A stretch of 64,000 nucleotides of DNA from Metellina segmentata (lineage: Eukaryota; Arthropoda; Arachnida; Araneae; Tetragnathidae): positions 79,835,627 to 79,899,626 of the forward strand of contig OX375878.1 of NCBI GenBank assembly GCA_947359465.1. Reading direction: 5' to 3'. The stretch's first letter is position 1. Every line of letters begins with the position of its first letter. The notes beneath the pieces were generated by a model. The model made no database searches and had not been told where the DNA came from. It saw nothing but the letters and a program-made list of their open reading frames with translations. Both the position numbers and the translations under genes were made by a program. This document shows positions 13,001-21,100 of this stretch, one piece after another.

Positions 13001-13881
13001 CTTGGAATCACTCCCTTAAAAACACAATTTATTAGAAAATATTGAAGAAATAAAAGATGTAGCATAATTTCTTTAGTCAATTCCATTCATAATTCTTTTT
13101 TAATTTTCATGATGATAAATATGCTATTTTGCAAACAGGAAAAATAGCACTTTTTTAAAGAAGTTCTTAAGTAAAAGGAGCCAATTAAAATGTGGGAACA
13201 TCTTAATAGAAAGATAAATTATTTCCTGGTAGTTCAATCATTTCCTTAAAGACAATGTAGTAAATAAGAAAATATATTCTAAAAGATGTTGCATATTTTC
13301 TTTAGCTAATTATAATTATTGATCAGTAAATTTTCATGATGATAAACAGGAGAAAAAGCAGTGGCATTGAGAAGTTCTTTAAATCAGTGGAGCCAATTAA
13401 AATTTTGAGAACACATCTATGGGACATGTAGGAAACAAAAACTGCTATATTCAAATAATAATTATAAGTATATCATAAAAACGTTGAAAGGGACTTGCCA
13501 GAAATTTGTACTTTATAACTATAATTTTAAACATGTCCTTTGCCATAGTAATGTTGATTCAAGAACCAAAATCATTGAAACTGTATTACATTAGTAAACT
13601 AAGAAATAAAAATTATATAGCAGCAAAATTATGTAGTCTTACCCTCTGTCCAAGCATTTCTCGTAATTCAGAGGCATATCTGGGTTGCAATCCACACGAA
13701 TGAGAAAACTATTAATGTACACTTCTACATAAAGAATGATACAGAAAAGAGCAATCAATGCCGAAGCAGTTAAGGAATAAAAAATGTACCACTTTGCATT
13801 TTTAAGAACAATTTCTTTTCCCTTAATAGTGAAGGAAGTCGGAATTTTAAAATGTGATGTTTCAGATTCACTGTTCGCCAT
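956..13881 (-). CDS. GH31 alpha-glucosidase, type II membrane protein, 5' part (exons 1-5 of a partial gene)
   Basis: Five coding exons join in phase to give the first 288 residues of a glycoside hydrolase family 31 protein of the acid alpha-glucosidase/maltase-glucoamylase/sucrase-isomaltase group, which hydrolyse terminal alpha-1,4-linked glucose. Seen: about 30 cytoplasmic residues; one hydrophobic segment at residues 31-52 with no cleavage motif, so a signal anchor; a P-type trefoil domain at about 63-98 ending in the typical Cys-Phe-Tyr-Pro; then the GH31 N-terminal beta domain, with NIYGFGEH at about residue 225 and NLYGVHPFY and FLLNSNAM in exon 5. Family knowledge: these enzymes act in lysosomes or on the gut or secretory surface. 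The catalytic barrel with its aspartates is outside the window, so activity cannot be judged. The start ATG has a strong context and follows a likely splice acceptor, implying a non-coding first exon upstream. Intron 3 (2293-11807) contains a Copia retrotransposon. Confidence 0.88.
1053..2123. other. Glucosidase intron 4
   Basis: A 1071-bp AT-rich intron bounded by the GTAAGT donor of exon 4 and the AG acceptor of exon 5. I see no open frame, transposon end or tandem repeat in it. Confidence 0.6.
2124..2292 (-). CDS. GH31 alpha-glucosidase coding exon 4
   Basis: This 169-bp exon opens in phase 2 after a pyrimidine-rich acceptor ending CTGTAG and closes in phase 0 at a consensus GTAAGT. It encodes the stretch with [11 protein letters not shown] and the [10 protein letters not shown] segment, matching the conserved GH31 pattern of N-I-Y-G-L-G-E-H followed by W-x-x-W-x-x-F-x-R-D. 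Confidence 0.92.
2935..3198. repeat. Dispersed repeat, left half, split by the Copia insertion
   Basis: This sequence continues at 8057 once the Copia element and one copy of its 5-bp target duplication are removed. An inverted relative lies at about 9968-10262: both share the blocks around the words for 'aaattttacaccagattgatacc' (read on the opposite strand) and the GATCGTTAAA-type motif. Within the 9968-10262 copy the unit occurs twice, so the family looks like a short tandem or dimeric repeat. No coding capacity was seen. Confidence 0.6.
3199..3461 (-). repeat. Copia 3' LTR
   Basis: 263 bp, beginning TGTTAGATATTC and ending CCAACA on the plus strand. It is the same length as the partner LTR at 7794-8056. 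By eye the two differ only by about seven substitutions and no indel. Confidence 0.95.
3462..3470 (-). other. Polypurine tract of the Copia element
   Basis: Read on the minus strand the bases abutting the 3' LTR are AAGGGTGGG, the expected position and composition for the primer of plus-strand DNA synthesis. Confidence 0.7.
3506..7504 (-). CDS. Copia Gag-Pol polyprotein
   Basis: One open frame of 1332 residues encodes all Ty1/Copia functions in the Copia order. Seen: Gag with a CCHC zinc knuckle (C238, C241, H246, C251); an aspartic protease with Asp-Ser-Gly at 289-291; the integrase zinc-binding region (H419, H424, C456, C459); the integrase core with D487, D550 and E586, giving the D-x35-E spacing; a reverse transcriptase from about 839 with YVDD at 1019-1022; and RNase H with the SDADW motif near 1184 and SSTEAEY near 1223. 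All catalytic residues I looked for are present and no frame break occurs, so the protein may be functional. Gag and Pol share one frame, as in many Copia elements. Confidence 0.95.
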   Translation of the reverse strand: MMAANEEHRFCKLNGENYHTWCIRARAALVQKRCWEAIQPGFGPELTNDERRKNEEALSLLLLIVEDTFLDDIGECLRAAEAWDILKKLHTQFGLLHILQLIRDFFNVIMKPGEPVKDYLGRLIDIHRKLANGGYAFTDREVALVMLIGLPKAYEPLILSLEKDEENLTTTTVKARITVEERRISRKAEENSTQIPDERALTTKNFKGTSKFSKRHVPKKNTNNFEGYDTKTKRNTRCFSCGEWGHISRFCDESRRNQHSAKTVKDEETHHALTINHRGIDDSNSWILDSGATERMSSHRHKFSNLKSTSSMVEVANSEKVKVTGIGDISLNLSDDCGSRKITLQNVLYIPDLRANLLSVGRIEQKGCEVRFKEGKAEVLKHETEELILTAYRHGRLYRVDEMPETPYLTRSVKEKLWHSRLGHLHLEGVRKLNTNFNTLKNLTVEKSNEDTNELCTVCTLGKMKKYKFPTKEAERASKPLEIIHSDVTGPISPVSKGGSNYLVTFIDDFSRYMLVRPMKFKSQVLEKFDEYRKQVENIHGAKIKILRSDNGGEYISHAFDDYLREHGISRQLTVPRTPQQNGIAERANQTLFDMTRCLLIQSGIPSHLWADAVNTACYIRNRCPTTALDGNIPNDIWTGRKTNIDNLRVFDCRVFSKLDNSQISGKLAPRAEECIMIGYVEGVKGYKLWNVKNDKFFVSRNVTFEETVFPFKEKLSISNSDTKEFTLHVPDRDIPDETLTTNSSDEGNSDSFEVMQDGNNEASEIEEANEDTNSDAYPTNADDLIRRSNRTREPPRYLEDYVLYKVKEDMTAEPNLSTLDEKDPANLREAMKSLYVERWKEAITEELNNLRLNQTWELVTKPPNTQAIGSRWLFRRKYDEKGNVSKFKARLVAKGYSQIPGVDFNQTFSPVIKMKSIRVLLALSIEMDYKLHQMDITAAYLNGTLKEDVYMIQPEGTAERGNEHLVCHLKRSLYGLRQSGLEWNKCLDEFLRQCGLNRSIAEPCIYYDDEREVIIGVYVDDLLILGKKKAKIEAFKVKIKKRFEAKDLGEARHILSMRIDRKEDGSLTLDQSSYAEEILNAFKMESAKGALTPLDPSLKYRLPDPDIQKATVPYRQAVGSLLYLACGTRPDLSYPSTFMSQFNEHHTDDHWRGIKHIFRYLKATKDQQLTYKKTGEILKIYSDADWGGDRIDRKSFCGYVIVLAGAAVSWCSRKQTCTALSSTEAEYVTMCHAAKEVLWNINLLNELQMKMFIGEPQPILVDNQGAMCIAKNQETSERSKHIDLKYFFLRDLVNKGVVNFVYVPSQDNVADILTKSVTKQTLCRCKSKLGI
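7794..8056 (-). repeat. Copia 5' LTR
   Basis: 263 bp, the upstream LTR in element orientation. Just inside it the minus-strand sequence reads TTATCAGCACGAG, in the position of a primer-binding site. I could not match it confidently to a particular tRNA. The leader 7505-7793 between LTR and start codon holds nothing else recognisable. Confidence 0.95.
8057..8130. repeat. Dispersed repeat, right half
   Basis: This is the continuation of the repeat interrupted at 3198. It starts with the second copy of the AAACG target duplication and resembles, on the opposite strand, part of the copy near 9968-10262. Confidence 0.55.
8295..9110. repeat. Possible degenerate MITE
   Basis: Both ends carry related inverted words: ATCAGGGTTGCCAAC near 8298 and, read on the minus strand, AAGGCAGAGTTGCCAAG near 9100, each followed by a CAGGAGCTTC-like block. 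No transposase frame and no clear target duplication were seen, so this is tentative. Confidence 0.3.
9968..10262. repeat. Inverted relative of the Copia target repeat, with two internal units
   Basis: Two related units of roughly 80 bp share CTATCTTC, GATCGTTAAA, a conserved 'tttgaaatctg' block and 'gaaaattttaca' before 'gatacctta'. The same blocks occur in reverse orientation around 2935-3198 and 8057-8130, and a weak echo is seen near 15880. Confidence 0.55.
10765..10877. repeat. hAT-like terminus with CAAGGACTTTT repeats
   Basis: Read on the minus strand the right end begins CAGAGTTCCCACGGTCCTTG, a hAT-type terminus, followed by AAAAGTCC. The same 'caaggacttttcaa' word also occurs near 9448. 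The opposite end was not located. Confidence 0.35.
11202..11230. repeat. Perfect 14-bp inverted repeat
   Basis: Arms 11202-11215 and 11217-11230 are exact reverse complements separated by one base. It lies at the right border of a degraded hAT-like element and may be a transposon scar. Confidence 0.8.
11808..11959 (-). CDS. GH31 alpha-glucosidase coding exon 3
   Basis: This 152-bp exon opens in phase 0 after ATTAG and ends in phase 2 at GTAAGC. It encodes [12 protein letters not shown] and [11 protein letters not shown], corresponding to the conserved N-terminal beta domain in lysosomal alpha-glucosidases (R-x-E-V-P-L-E, then F-G-V-I-V-x-R). Confidence 0.9.
12414..12621 (-). CDS. GH31 alpha-glucosidase coding exon 2, trefoil and beta domain
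   Basis: This 208-bp exon completes a split glycine codon and starts with the Cys-Ile-Trp of the trefoil domain. It continues to [12 protein letters not shown], then the GYHVDLVRT segment and ends in [10 protein letters not shown], which aligns with the Glu-x-x-x-Arg-Leu element of GH31 proteins. The donor is GTATAG, weaker than its neighbours. Confidence 0.9.
13643..13881 (-). CDS. GH31 alpha-glucosidase coding exon 1, start and membrane anchor
   Basis: The exon encodes residues 1-80: a short hydrophilic N-terminus, a hydrophobic helix at 31-52, and the first two trefoil cysteines (65 and 76). The start chosen is the ATG at 13881-13879, in a strong CAGCCATGG context. A TTTCATCCCATTCCGCAG acceptor-like tract lies two bases before it, so the upstream in-frame ATG would be intronic. 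The donor is GTAAGA. Confidence 0.88.
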
Positions 13882-15037
13882 GGCTGCGGAATGGGATGAA
13901 ATGAACAAATGAAAGTTAATCTGATGAAAAAAGAAGAGAGCATAAACATTAGATCGGAAAAAAGATTACAGAAAAATAAAGAGCATCCCAGATAAAACAT
14001 CAATGATGAGCAGTCACAAGAAATTCTGTCCCCAATAGTTTCGTAATTACACGCGGCGTTTACCGAACTACGATAAGAAATCTCAGCGGTAATGCGAAAC
14101 CGAAAGCAAGAACAATTGTTATGCGCAACTGAACTGTCAAGGCAATTTCAGATTTACACAGCAGCATAAAATAAAGGAATAAAACAGTACCACCTTGGAT
14201 TTAGCGCCGAGAAGAATAGAGGTATCTTTCAATATACGTAAATATGCGACCTTGAGAACTGAGCCGGTTTCATTGTTCATATTTTCCCTCCTCCTATTAG
14301 GTGCTGTTCTGCCACGCTTCTCGGTTTCAGTTTTCATCAGATTTGAAAAATAAGAATAAGAACGTTCTTACGCTTCGCGTTTGTTGAAAAAATAAAACTT
14401 CAAAAGCTTGAATTTTTTACACGTTTTTTTGTTGTTGTAAACAAACATTGAGGCGAACAATAGAACGTGGAAAGGCGATCCGGAAATTTCAGCAGCAGAT
14501 TTCCGGTTTCCGGTCTTGTTCGCGCGGTTATTTAAATTTTTTACCAACCAACAAACCTCCCTTTTTTCGTGTTGCTCAAAGTAAGACGTTTGTTCAACAC
14601 TCCTACCTTCCATAATCTTTTGTACTTACGCCCGTGGTGTTTTCAGTTTTTCTAATGATTCGATTGTTGAGTTCTATTTGAGCTTTGTTGCTAATCACAG
14701 TGTAAAAAATGAATGAATTTTTTCTTGTGGGAATAGGAATTTAAAAGAAATTTCACACCCCTTAGGAGAAAGATATTTCATCATCAATGTTTTCCAAAAT
14801 CAGAATTCATACAAAACAACATTATCATTCATTTTCTTGACTGTATCCGTAGTTCTTCCCTTCGTAGCTATGGCAACCGTTCCTGGTTTTCATAAATCTG
14901 CACATAAATCTGTGTTTACACATCCCATATAATTTTCTTCATTGTTTGATGTAAAAATTTGAGAAAAAAAACTGTTGGAACTTCAATTTCTGAGCATGGA
15001 CAAAAGCAAGTGATGATTATTGGGAAAGATCGAGGAA
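13882..15037. promoter_or_regulatory. Head-to-head intergenic region between glucosidase and enkurin
   Basis: About 1.16 kb separates the two divergent start codons. It is less AT-rich than its surroundings between 14040 and 14640, as expected for a promoter. It must contain the 5' untranslated exon(s) of the glucosidase gene and the enkurin promoter. A minus-strand open frame at 14137-14337 with good composition could be part of a first exon, but I cannot show that. Confidence 0.5.
14864..14877 (+). promoter_or_regulatory. RFX X-box upstream of enkurin
   Basis: GTAGCTATGGCAAC matches the X-box consensus GTHNYYATRRNAAC at every position. X-boxes bind RFX factors, which drive ciliary genes in animals, usually from within a few hundred bases of the start codon. 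This one ends 160 bp before the ATG of enkurin, a flagellar and ciliary protein. Binding is inferred. Confidence 0.7.
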
Positions 15038-15108
15038 ATGCAGCTTCCCTCTGAGAGTATATACAATTTAATATTGAATTCTCCTGAAATTCCAAAACGA
15101 CCACCGAG
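15038..15108 (+). CDS. ENKUR: Enkurin exon 1
   Basis: 71 bp, starting at ATG 15038; the frame upstream meets a stop eight codons earlier. It encodes the conserved ESIYNLI motif and ends in phase 2 within the arginine of KRPPR at a GTAAAA donor. Confidence 0.88.
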
Positions 15109-18100
15109 GTAAAAAAATATTTGTTTTCTCTTTTTATAGTTAAAAATGTCCTCATTTGTAACAAACTCATTGTGATTAAATGAAAATGTGCTCAACATGT
15201 TCTCTCCGTTCCATGTTCCTTTCATAAAGAAGTGCATTAAACGCTTGTTTTATGCTGTCATATTTTTAAACTACTCCCCTTTTGAATTTGATTAAAAAAA
15301 GAATACTCATATGTATTTTTACATGATAATCTTGTAGCGACTAAACTATAAAAGAGACAGTCCAGTCTACTTTCACGAATTTCAATCCCTATTTACTGAA
15401 ATGTGAAAGTACTTCGATTATTGATTTCTTGATATCAGTTTTCAGACATGTTTATGCACCTAATCTGTGCCTCTTTAGGCCATGTTCACATGGAGTTTTT
15501 GAACACGCGTTTGATAAGAGAATTTTCTATTATGCAAAAAAATTGTGTTGTTATTAGGCGGATTGGTGAAGTGAGACCTCGTATTCGTTAGATAAATGAG
15601 ATGGGATAATGTGCATTAGTGATACCTAGTATTTCGATACTATACGCAGTATTTTACTCATCCTGTAAAATTGATATTTGAACTTATACGAGGTATCACG
15701 TCTTAACCAATGATATGTCAAATAGGTAAAAATAAACAAACTCATGAATATAGAGGTGACATAATTTAAGACACTAGTGAGCGGATAATACAACTAGAAT
15801 AAAAAAAAACAAGGGGGTGCTTACAACAACAACAAAAAAATCATTCCTTTCTGCCTTTGCCATGGTCGTAGGTAAAGTAAAAATTTCAACAGATTTCAAA
15901 TTTGCGTAAAATTTTTCGTCGTTAGGCTTGTTGAATGTTTTGAGTCAACGGCCATGAAAATAAGGTTGGAAATTTTTATTTTCCTGTTCACAGGACCTGA
16001 ATTTGGTTTTCTTAGACATGTATAAAAATGACTATTAGAATGTTTAAAAAATGATAAAATGCTAAATGATAAAATTCATCTAAAATATATTGAAAATGAC
16101 GTAAAAATTTGATTGATATTCTTTCGATTGCCAGCCTAATTGCCTGTAAACAAAGTGTGTTTTTGAACTGCAATACATTGATTAATGCAATATAATCAAT
16201 CGCCTTTGTGACCAGAAAGTACAACCTAAACAGGTTTTTATTGAATTTTCTTTCGTAACGTATATATATAGAATACGATGCGTTCTGTTGCTCAGCCAGT
16301 GCCATCAATCTTGGTTGTAAGTCTTTGCATTGGATATTTTCGAACGTTTTTCAAAACTATTTTCGAATGACGGGATTATTTTGGTTCTGGGAACCGGTGT
16401 AAGCCAGAGGATAACAAAGAACCAAGGCTTTATGTAGTTCAAATTGTGGTATTAAACATTTTCATTAACTCAAAAATCTTCAAAGTATTTGTTATTTACA
16501 AAAAGTTTCTCTTTCCAGTGTAGATGAAATAAAATTTCCACCAATAAAATATATTAAAAGAAGGATTCTGTGTATGTGCTAAACGTTGATGATGGATATT
16601 TTGGGCGCTAGCAGATGAGTTATTTGTAATGTGTTTTTATCGTAAAAGCGAAACTGTGTATCAGAAATTGCAATATTTCTTTTAAACTTTGATCAAAACA
16701 AAACTGTCTGGAATTTACTAAACAATTTTCTAAAAGTTTCAAAATTGGCAGAATAGGGAAATTGTAAACGGAATTTCTGTTCATATGGCATTTTCTACGA
16801 AATACTATAAAAAATATGACATACAGAATACGGTACCTGTGATAACCTTCTTTGTCTGTTGTGTTATTTTAGTAGGTTTAATCGTGTTTCCTTCGCAAAT
16901 TTTGATTGAATTTTCTTTTCGAACACATTTTGTCACAAAAAGTGCAAAAGGTCGTATGTCTAAAAACTGCAATTTTCAGGAGAGCAAAAAAACTAATAGT
17001 TTTCCTTATGATTTGATTCTATTTTGTTATATATATTTGGTTGTAACTTTTATTGGATAAGCTGATAACATAAGAGATTTTGCCGCCAGGTGGAAATCAC
17101 AAAATGCCACTTATAGCAATAATAAAAGAAAAAATGGTATTTTTGACATTCAACCTTTTGCACTTTGAGTGACGATATATAACAACAATTAAGTATTTTA
17201 AACACAATTTTCCCGGAGTTCCGACTATCCTAAACGAAAACTAATCCTCCAACACCTAAATTATTTCAGGGTTTTTGCATCACAGATGTAACCGCGAATA
17301 AAATAACGATTGGAGAATATTTCAAATAATATTTTATTAAAACCTACGACAAAACAAGAAAAATATGTTAAACTACAAAAAATCTCCAATAATGACCAAA
17401 ACCAGCATACATCGAAAACCGGAAGATTGCAAACAGAATTTCCATCACCACGTACATATAATATAAAAATTTCGATAAAAGTAACAATAGCACTAACTAC
17501 AAGATTAAAATATAAATTCTGCGAATAATAAGCTTACAGTAAAGTAAGTTTAGTGAATTAGGTTAAATAAGTTAATTTACAAAAGTCATATCGAGTTCAA
17601 GTTAACACAATAATGTGAAAAATGAATGAAAATCGAAACTTATTTTACATATTTTACGTTGAAGACAATAAAAGAAATTATTTTAAAGTTTAGCTTTCAA
17701 TTTGCTTTATTGCCGCACGTTGATTAAGACGCACGATTAAAGACGTTTGCCGCACATGAGAACTAAAATAGACTGCCAAGAAAATGATTCAACACCACGG
17801 AGGAACTCCTGGGAGAGAGGAGTTGGGTGTTATCGCGATGGTAAATAACCCCTTGAATACTCACGTGACATGAAAGGTAAAACTACAGGTTGTAAGACCT
17901 ACCGGACGCATAGATATGTTGTCCTCGTATCATCATGAGAGGTTACCGCTTGTCATAAGTGCTGATCAGACGCTCCCTAGACCATTACACTTGGAATTAC
18001 AGTGGTGCCATGATGTAAAAACTGGATAATTTAAGGGGTTAGGTACCTTTTAAATGTCAAAATATGCAAAAAAAAATCACTACATTTCGAATCTTAATAT

Positions 18101-21100
18101 CTCCATGAATAAATTATTTACATAAATGAAATTTTGTATGCAGATTTTAACTACCTTTATCTTTTGTAAACTATTTTTAAAAAATTACTACCTCTTAAAT
18201 ATATTGTAAATTGGACCAAAATGAAATGCATTGTTTTTGTTGTTAGAATATTATATGGTGCATTGCGCGCAGTATTCTGGGCAAAATAATTATTATTCTG
18301 AGCTGAATTTTTTTATATACTTAAAAATATAGAATAAAATTACAATGACAAACTCTTGTATTTAAAAAAAAAATTATAACAAAAAATTTTTTTAATAAAA
18401 AAAAAATTGAATTTTTTTTTCAACACAAAATTAACTTTTTTTTCAAAAACTTTCAACAGGATAGACAAAAAAGTTGGTCATTTTAAACATATATATGGTT
18501 TACATAATCAATTAAAATTTCATGTAATTCTTACCAACCATTCCAGAGAAATCTTGCGCGCAAGTGGTAAAATCACAGTTTTGAGATATCGTCGTTAAAA
18601 ACAATTCGCTTGTGAAATTCTTTCGCATTAAAGGAAGGAAACAAATGAAACTAAAAGTAGAAGTCAAATACATTGTAACCAGATAAAAAATAAAATTAAT
18701 TAAACAATGTACATGGAGATGGCTTTAGCAATATAGAGCGTAGTCAAATTACATTTTTGTGATCACTTATATCGACGAAGTACAAAATGTAAGCAAACCA
18801 TTTGTCTCTAAATGTTTGATTAAGGGCTTCACTCTTTTAACCATAACTTCCGTTCTAGAGTGAAATTTTACACCAGGTTTGTTTTAAAACGTTACTAAGA
18901 AACAGAGCATTCAAATTAGATCATAATAATTTTTTTGAAAATTTAAAAGGTACCTAATCCCTTAATTATTAAATAAATTGTTCGACTAAGATGGAGTTCC
19001 ATCGGCTTCAAGAACAATCTTCAATGACAAAGATGAAGTTGGTAATAATTACAGTATTGTATTTAGGTTGCTTTGCTATGACATTGTCTCTAATACGAAT
19101 GAGTCATTAAGAGGCATTTTTCCAAACATGCGCAGAATTTTGGAAATGCCCGAAAACTGAAAGTTCCCAATAAGTGAATAAAATTTATATTTGTGATTTA
19201 TTTGCTTTTGATATTCAATGGATGATTGCATTCATGACCGTAAGTTAATGTATTTTAATTTCTATTTTATCTAAGATATCAGTCGAAATACAATGGCTTA
19301 ACAAGAAAATTTTACGAATCCATAAAGAAATCACACCAGACAATGGGCCATGCACACACCCCACTTAGTAAGCCGAAGGAATACCTGAAAAAACATACTC
19401 GAGAAATTACGAGTCCCATGACAGGTGAGCCCTATTAAATAATCATGGCATAATTCCATTGTTTAATAAACTCTGCAGGTCATAAAATGCATTCCAAAAA
19501 TAAAAGCTTTTCAAGCTTATATCGGAGAAGAGTTTTGTTATTTAAAGATAGATTTGCTTGTAAGACTAGCAGATTATCTGAACATTCCACATTTTTTAGT
19601 GCTAGAAATCTTAAATTAGGTTTTCTAAACTTAGTTTTCGGGTTTCATAGGTTTTGAAACTCCGTTTTAGGTTTTTATAGGCTTGAGTAAAAATATCCCT
19701 ATAGATTATTAGGTAATGAATCGATATTTTTTTTAACTTAAAAAACTTAGTTAACTGCACATAAAGTTATTATAATCGTTTAAGAGTTTCTTGTTTCTTT
19801 CCACAGAATGCAAACCATTCTATTGCTTGGATAAAGAGCATAAGAAACCTCCTGTTCCAAAATGTGATGATGATCCTCCTCCAATCTTTCACGATGGTGC
19901 AGAAAAAAATTTTGTTAAAATAAATAAATTGACCGTTTTGAGGAAGCCGGCTTTGAAACCCGCCCGCAAGTCGATCGATACAAAGAAAGGAGATTCGTTC
20001 TTCCTGGAATTCTCCGGGCTTGTCCCGAAATTCAGCATGAAAAAGGTAGCCATCTTTTTTCGCTTTGAATATTTCCAAGTATGAATAAATATTTTAACGC
20101 TTTGAGGCACATTACTAGTTAGTATAACAAAAAAAAAGAGATAAAATGCGTGAGTTTTTATTGCCGAAAAATATAAAAGAGTAGACTTTAATAAATTTTG
20201 TGTCCTTTTTTTACAATTTACAAGAAATAATTTAATTTTCAATTCTCTTTAAAGTATCTGAATACGTTCGGGAAGTCCTTTTTAAGATGTTCAAATCATA
20301 CTGGCCTTTTATTTTTAAGGTAAAACAACGTATGTAAACACATTATAAAACAGAAAAATCGCTAAAATTTATAATTTATTACAAAAATTGACAAAGTTAG
20401 GTAGAAAAACATTACAGTTGAAAAACTTATGAGTATATTTGTCTAAAATTATGCACAAAATTTCCTATATGTCAGCTAAAGCCTGAACTAAAAGATATGC
20501 AATATTCCTTCCCAATCATGAGATATATAGAATAATGTAGAAAATAAGATTTAAAAAAAAATTTCCACAACGTCGAGTTTCCCTTTCAAGAATATTCTAG
20601 TTCAGGCCTTCCAAAGCAAATATAAAAATCCGTACACCAAATTATTCACAAATATATGTTACATTTCTAGTAATAGCGTTTCTAGTGCAGAAAGTTTGTT
20701 CAAAATCACAATCATTGAACTGCATTTAAAGATTTGAAAACGAACTAAAAAAACAACTGTCACGATTAATTAAAATTGCTATATCTTCGCTTTCGTCTAC
20801 CTTACGGACAAAATAAAAGCAGTTTTGTAAAAAAAAGTCATAATGTTAAGAATATTGAATTAAGTATGAAATTTAAGTATAAAATATCTTCTTTTCAACG
20901 TTGTCCAATACCTCAATTCATATCTGAAAATCCCGTTGTGCTTTTGATTTATTTCCTTAAAAGTATTCTGCTTTATTTCAATTATTACTTTGAGTTTTAT
21001 TTTCTGATGTTTAAAAGTACATTTTGCAGTTTATTTCTAGTGAAAATATGAGACACGATATTTCCCTTCTTCTTATATCATCGATACCCTGTTAACTTAT

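Noticed and set aside
14137..14337. 66-codon minus-strand frame as a separate gene
   Set aside because: It lies in the shared promoter region and shows no known domain. It may be part of an untranslated first exon, but this cannot be shown.
16785..17060. 91-codon frame with hydrophobic stretches as a small membrane protein
   Set aside because: It is AT-rich, has no recognisable motif, and lies in an enkurin intron; such frames are common by chance.
19283..19424. Enkurin exon 2 starting at the second AG (19283)
   Set aside because: It would break the phase with exon 1; the upstream AG at 19274-19275 restores both frame and the conserved Arg-Tyr after the proline block.
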